The notes below the pieces were generated by a model that had not been told where the DNA came from, did not search any database, and was given only the letters and a program-made list of their open reading frames with translations. Position numbers and translations under genes: made by a program. From NCBI GenBank assembly GCA_965240325.2, contig OZ251243.1, forward strand, positions 1,116,001 through 1,180,000: a stretch of DNA of 64,000 bases. Reading direction: 5' to 3'. The stretch comes from Rebecca billardiae RCC1528 (taxonomy: Eukaryota > Haptophyta). Below are positions 62,797 through 64,000 of the stretch, piece by piece. Numbering within the stretch: the stretch's first letter is position 1; every line of letters starts with the position of its first letter.

Positions 62797-64000
62797 TCAT
62801 CCGCCGCACGGCCACGCCGCTGCGGCTGACGCCGACGGTGACAACGACGCTCCCGCCCCAGCGAGGGCCCGGCGGGTCCTTTGCCGTCGTACGCGCAGCC
62901 GGCGCCGCCGAGCCAGTCCGTGCACTTCCGCCGAGGGCGCGTCACCGGGAGATCGAGATCTGGCGAGCTCGGCCGCGTCGCCGCCGTCCGCGCCGCCGCC
63001 CTCCACCGGCCATCGCGCCGCGCGCACGGCAATCTCGCGGTCGATCTCGCAGAGCTCGCCCAGCCGCGCCGCCGCCCACGCCGGCAGCGGCACCCGGAAC
63101 ACCTCGTAGTCCTGCGCGTACACGCGCAGCACCGCGGCGAGCGTGCTGGCGTTCGCGTACAGCTGGGCCAGCCTCGCCGACACGGCCGTGTCGTGCGGCG
63201 CCGCCCGCTTCCTCCGCCCCCGGCTGATGCGCGCCACCTTCCGCGCCACCTGCTGCAGCTGGGCCGACCGCTCCTGCGGCGGCGGGAAGTGGCGGTCGAC
63301 GGCCTTGCGCGCGAGCTGGCTGAGCGTCGGCTGGGCGCCCGGCGCAGCTGCGCGCCCGATCTCGCGCTCTGGCGCCGCGAGCTCGCCCTCGTCCAGCGGC
63401 ACGCCGACCGCACGCAGCAGCGCAAGCACGGCCGCGTGCGAGCGCGTCGGGTGCAGCTGCTCCACCGTCGAGTAGTTGGCGAGCGTGCGCGCGAGCGACA
63501 TGCAGAACTCGTGCTGCGGGCGCCAGTGGTCGTTGCGCAGCGGGTCGCTCATCAGAGCGCGCCGGTTCGTCGGCCTCGCCTGCGCGCGGAGCTGCGCCTC
63601 GCGCTTCGCCGCTCTCCGCAGCGCGAGCGCTTCCTGCGCGGCGCGCCACGGCAGGATGGCTGCCGAGCGCGCGGCGACCTCGTCAAAGCTGGGGCGTGCC
63701 ACGCCGAAGTTGCGCTCGCACATCGTCGAGCCGTCGCGATGCGACCCGGCGCACTTGGACGCGTACGCCGAGGCGAAGCGCTCGAGGGGCTCCCGGTAGA
63801 AGACCGCCTTGTGCCACAAAGGGTCCTCCAGGACTGCGCGCACCGCGGCCCCGCCCATCTGCAGGACCGCGGGCGAGTTGAAGTTGTAGTAGGGCACGTG
63901 CTCGACACCCGCGCGCTCCTCCGCGCTCATCGGCAGCAGAATCAGCTCGCGGAACATCTGGCTGAAGCTCTGGCTCCCCACCTTTTCGATTTTGCAGAAG
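62797..64000 (-). CDS. Sulfotransferase (type 2 family), 5' partial
   Basis: About 401 residues visible; the N-terminus lies beyond the right edge. The first visible residues, FCKIEKVGSQSFSQMFREL, are the 5'-phosphosulfate (PAPS) binding loop. WHKAVFYREPLERFASAYAS is the 3'-phosphate binding block (RdPxxRxxSxY type). A Cys pair (SKCAGSHRDGSTMCERNFG) follows, as in Golgi carbohydrate sulfotransferases. The C-terminal part has FCMSLARTLANY and an Arg-rich tail. The last 60 residues before the stop at 62797 have little character, so a 3' intron cannot be excluded. Likely a Golgi enzyme transferring sulfate to a sugar. Confidence 0.8.
   Translation of the reverse strand, partial: FCKIEKVGSQSFSQMFRELILLPMSAEERAGVEHVPYYNFNSPAVLQMGGAAVRAVLEDPLWHKAVFYREPLERFASAYASKCAGSHRDGSTMCERNFGVARPSFDEVAARSAAILPWRAAQEALALRRAAKREAQLRAQARPTNRRALMSDPLRNDHWRPQHEFCMSLARTLANYSTVEQLHPTRSHAAVLALLRAVGVPLDEGELAAPEREIGRAAAPGAQPTLSQLARKAVDRHFPPPQERSAQLQQVARKVARISRGRRKRAAPHDTAVSARLAQLYANASTLAAVLRVYAQDYEVFRVPLPAWAAARLGELCEIDREIAVRAARWPVEGGGADGGDAAELARSRSPGDAPSAEVHGLARRRRLRVRRQRTRRALAGAGASLSPSASAAAAWPCGG

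Overview
The window is nuclear DNA from a very GC-rich eukaryote. The evidence is spliced genes with GT-AG introns (one looks like GC-AG), an HSF-type heat shock factor, VPS16, COG5, MON2 and PPT1 homologues, and a Copia LTR retrotransposon. The mix of a receiver-domain histidine-kinase tail, a matrixin metalloprotease, long Ala/Gly/Pro expansions, extreme GC and TTAGGG-type repeats fits a unicellular alga. A haptophyte (Emiliania/Chrysochromulina-like) is my best guess, inferred from style and not from a marker gene.

Layout. 1-0.9 kb: 3' end of a spliced receiver-domain protein. 1.1-1.9 kb: a non-autonomous element with terminal inverted repeats. 2.0-10.5 kb: a tandem array of two truncated but in-frame copies (A, B) and one full-length copy (C) of an unrecognised membrane protein on the minus strand. 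10.7-13.0 kb: a spliced, membrane-anchored lipoxygenase-like gene. 13.27-20.94 kb: a young Copia element (identical-looking 504-bp LTRs, TATAT target duplication) carrying a 634-bp foldback palindrome inside gag. 20.9-21.9 kb: the 3' end of a second retroelement bounded by long (TA)n tracts. 21.9-23.4 kb: a frame-broken relic.

23.4-32.1 kb: a heat shock factor, a TrmB-like tRNA methyltransferase, PPT1, an unknown secreted Cys-rich protein and a small unknown protein, separated by repeat-rich spacers. 32.9-44.6 kb: VPS16 (3 exons), a half-size ABCB transporter, a membrane matrixin-like protease (2 exons) and an unknown multipass membrane protein. 46.2-58.9 kb: COG5 (3 exons) and MON2 (one 8.7-kb exon) head to head. 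59.5-64.0 kb: a small single-pass membrane protein, a ZIP metal transporter, a CDPF1-like protein and a sulfotransferase cut by the right edge.

How the genes relate. Three genes belong to endomembrane traffic: VPS16 (HOPS/CORVET tethers), COG5 (Golgi tether) and MON2 (Golgi/endosome scaffold). PPT1 is a lysosomal enzyme. Five divergent pairs share very short spacers (80-270 bp): copy C/lipoxygenase-like, PPT1/secreted protein, VPS16/ABCB, COG5/MON2 and ZIP/CDPF1. The COG5/MON2 pair is notable because both products act at the Golgi. AT-rich islands are mostly (TA)n tracts and are where the retroelements sit.
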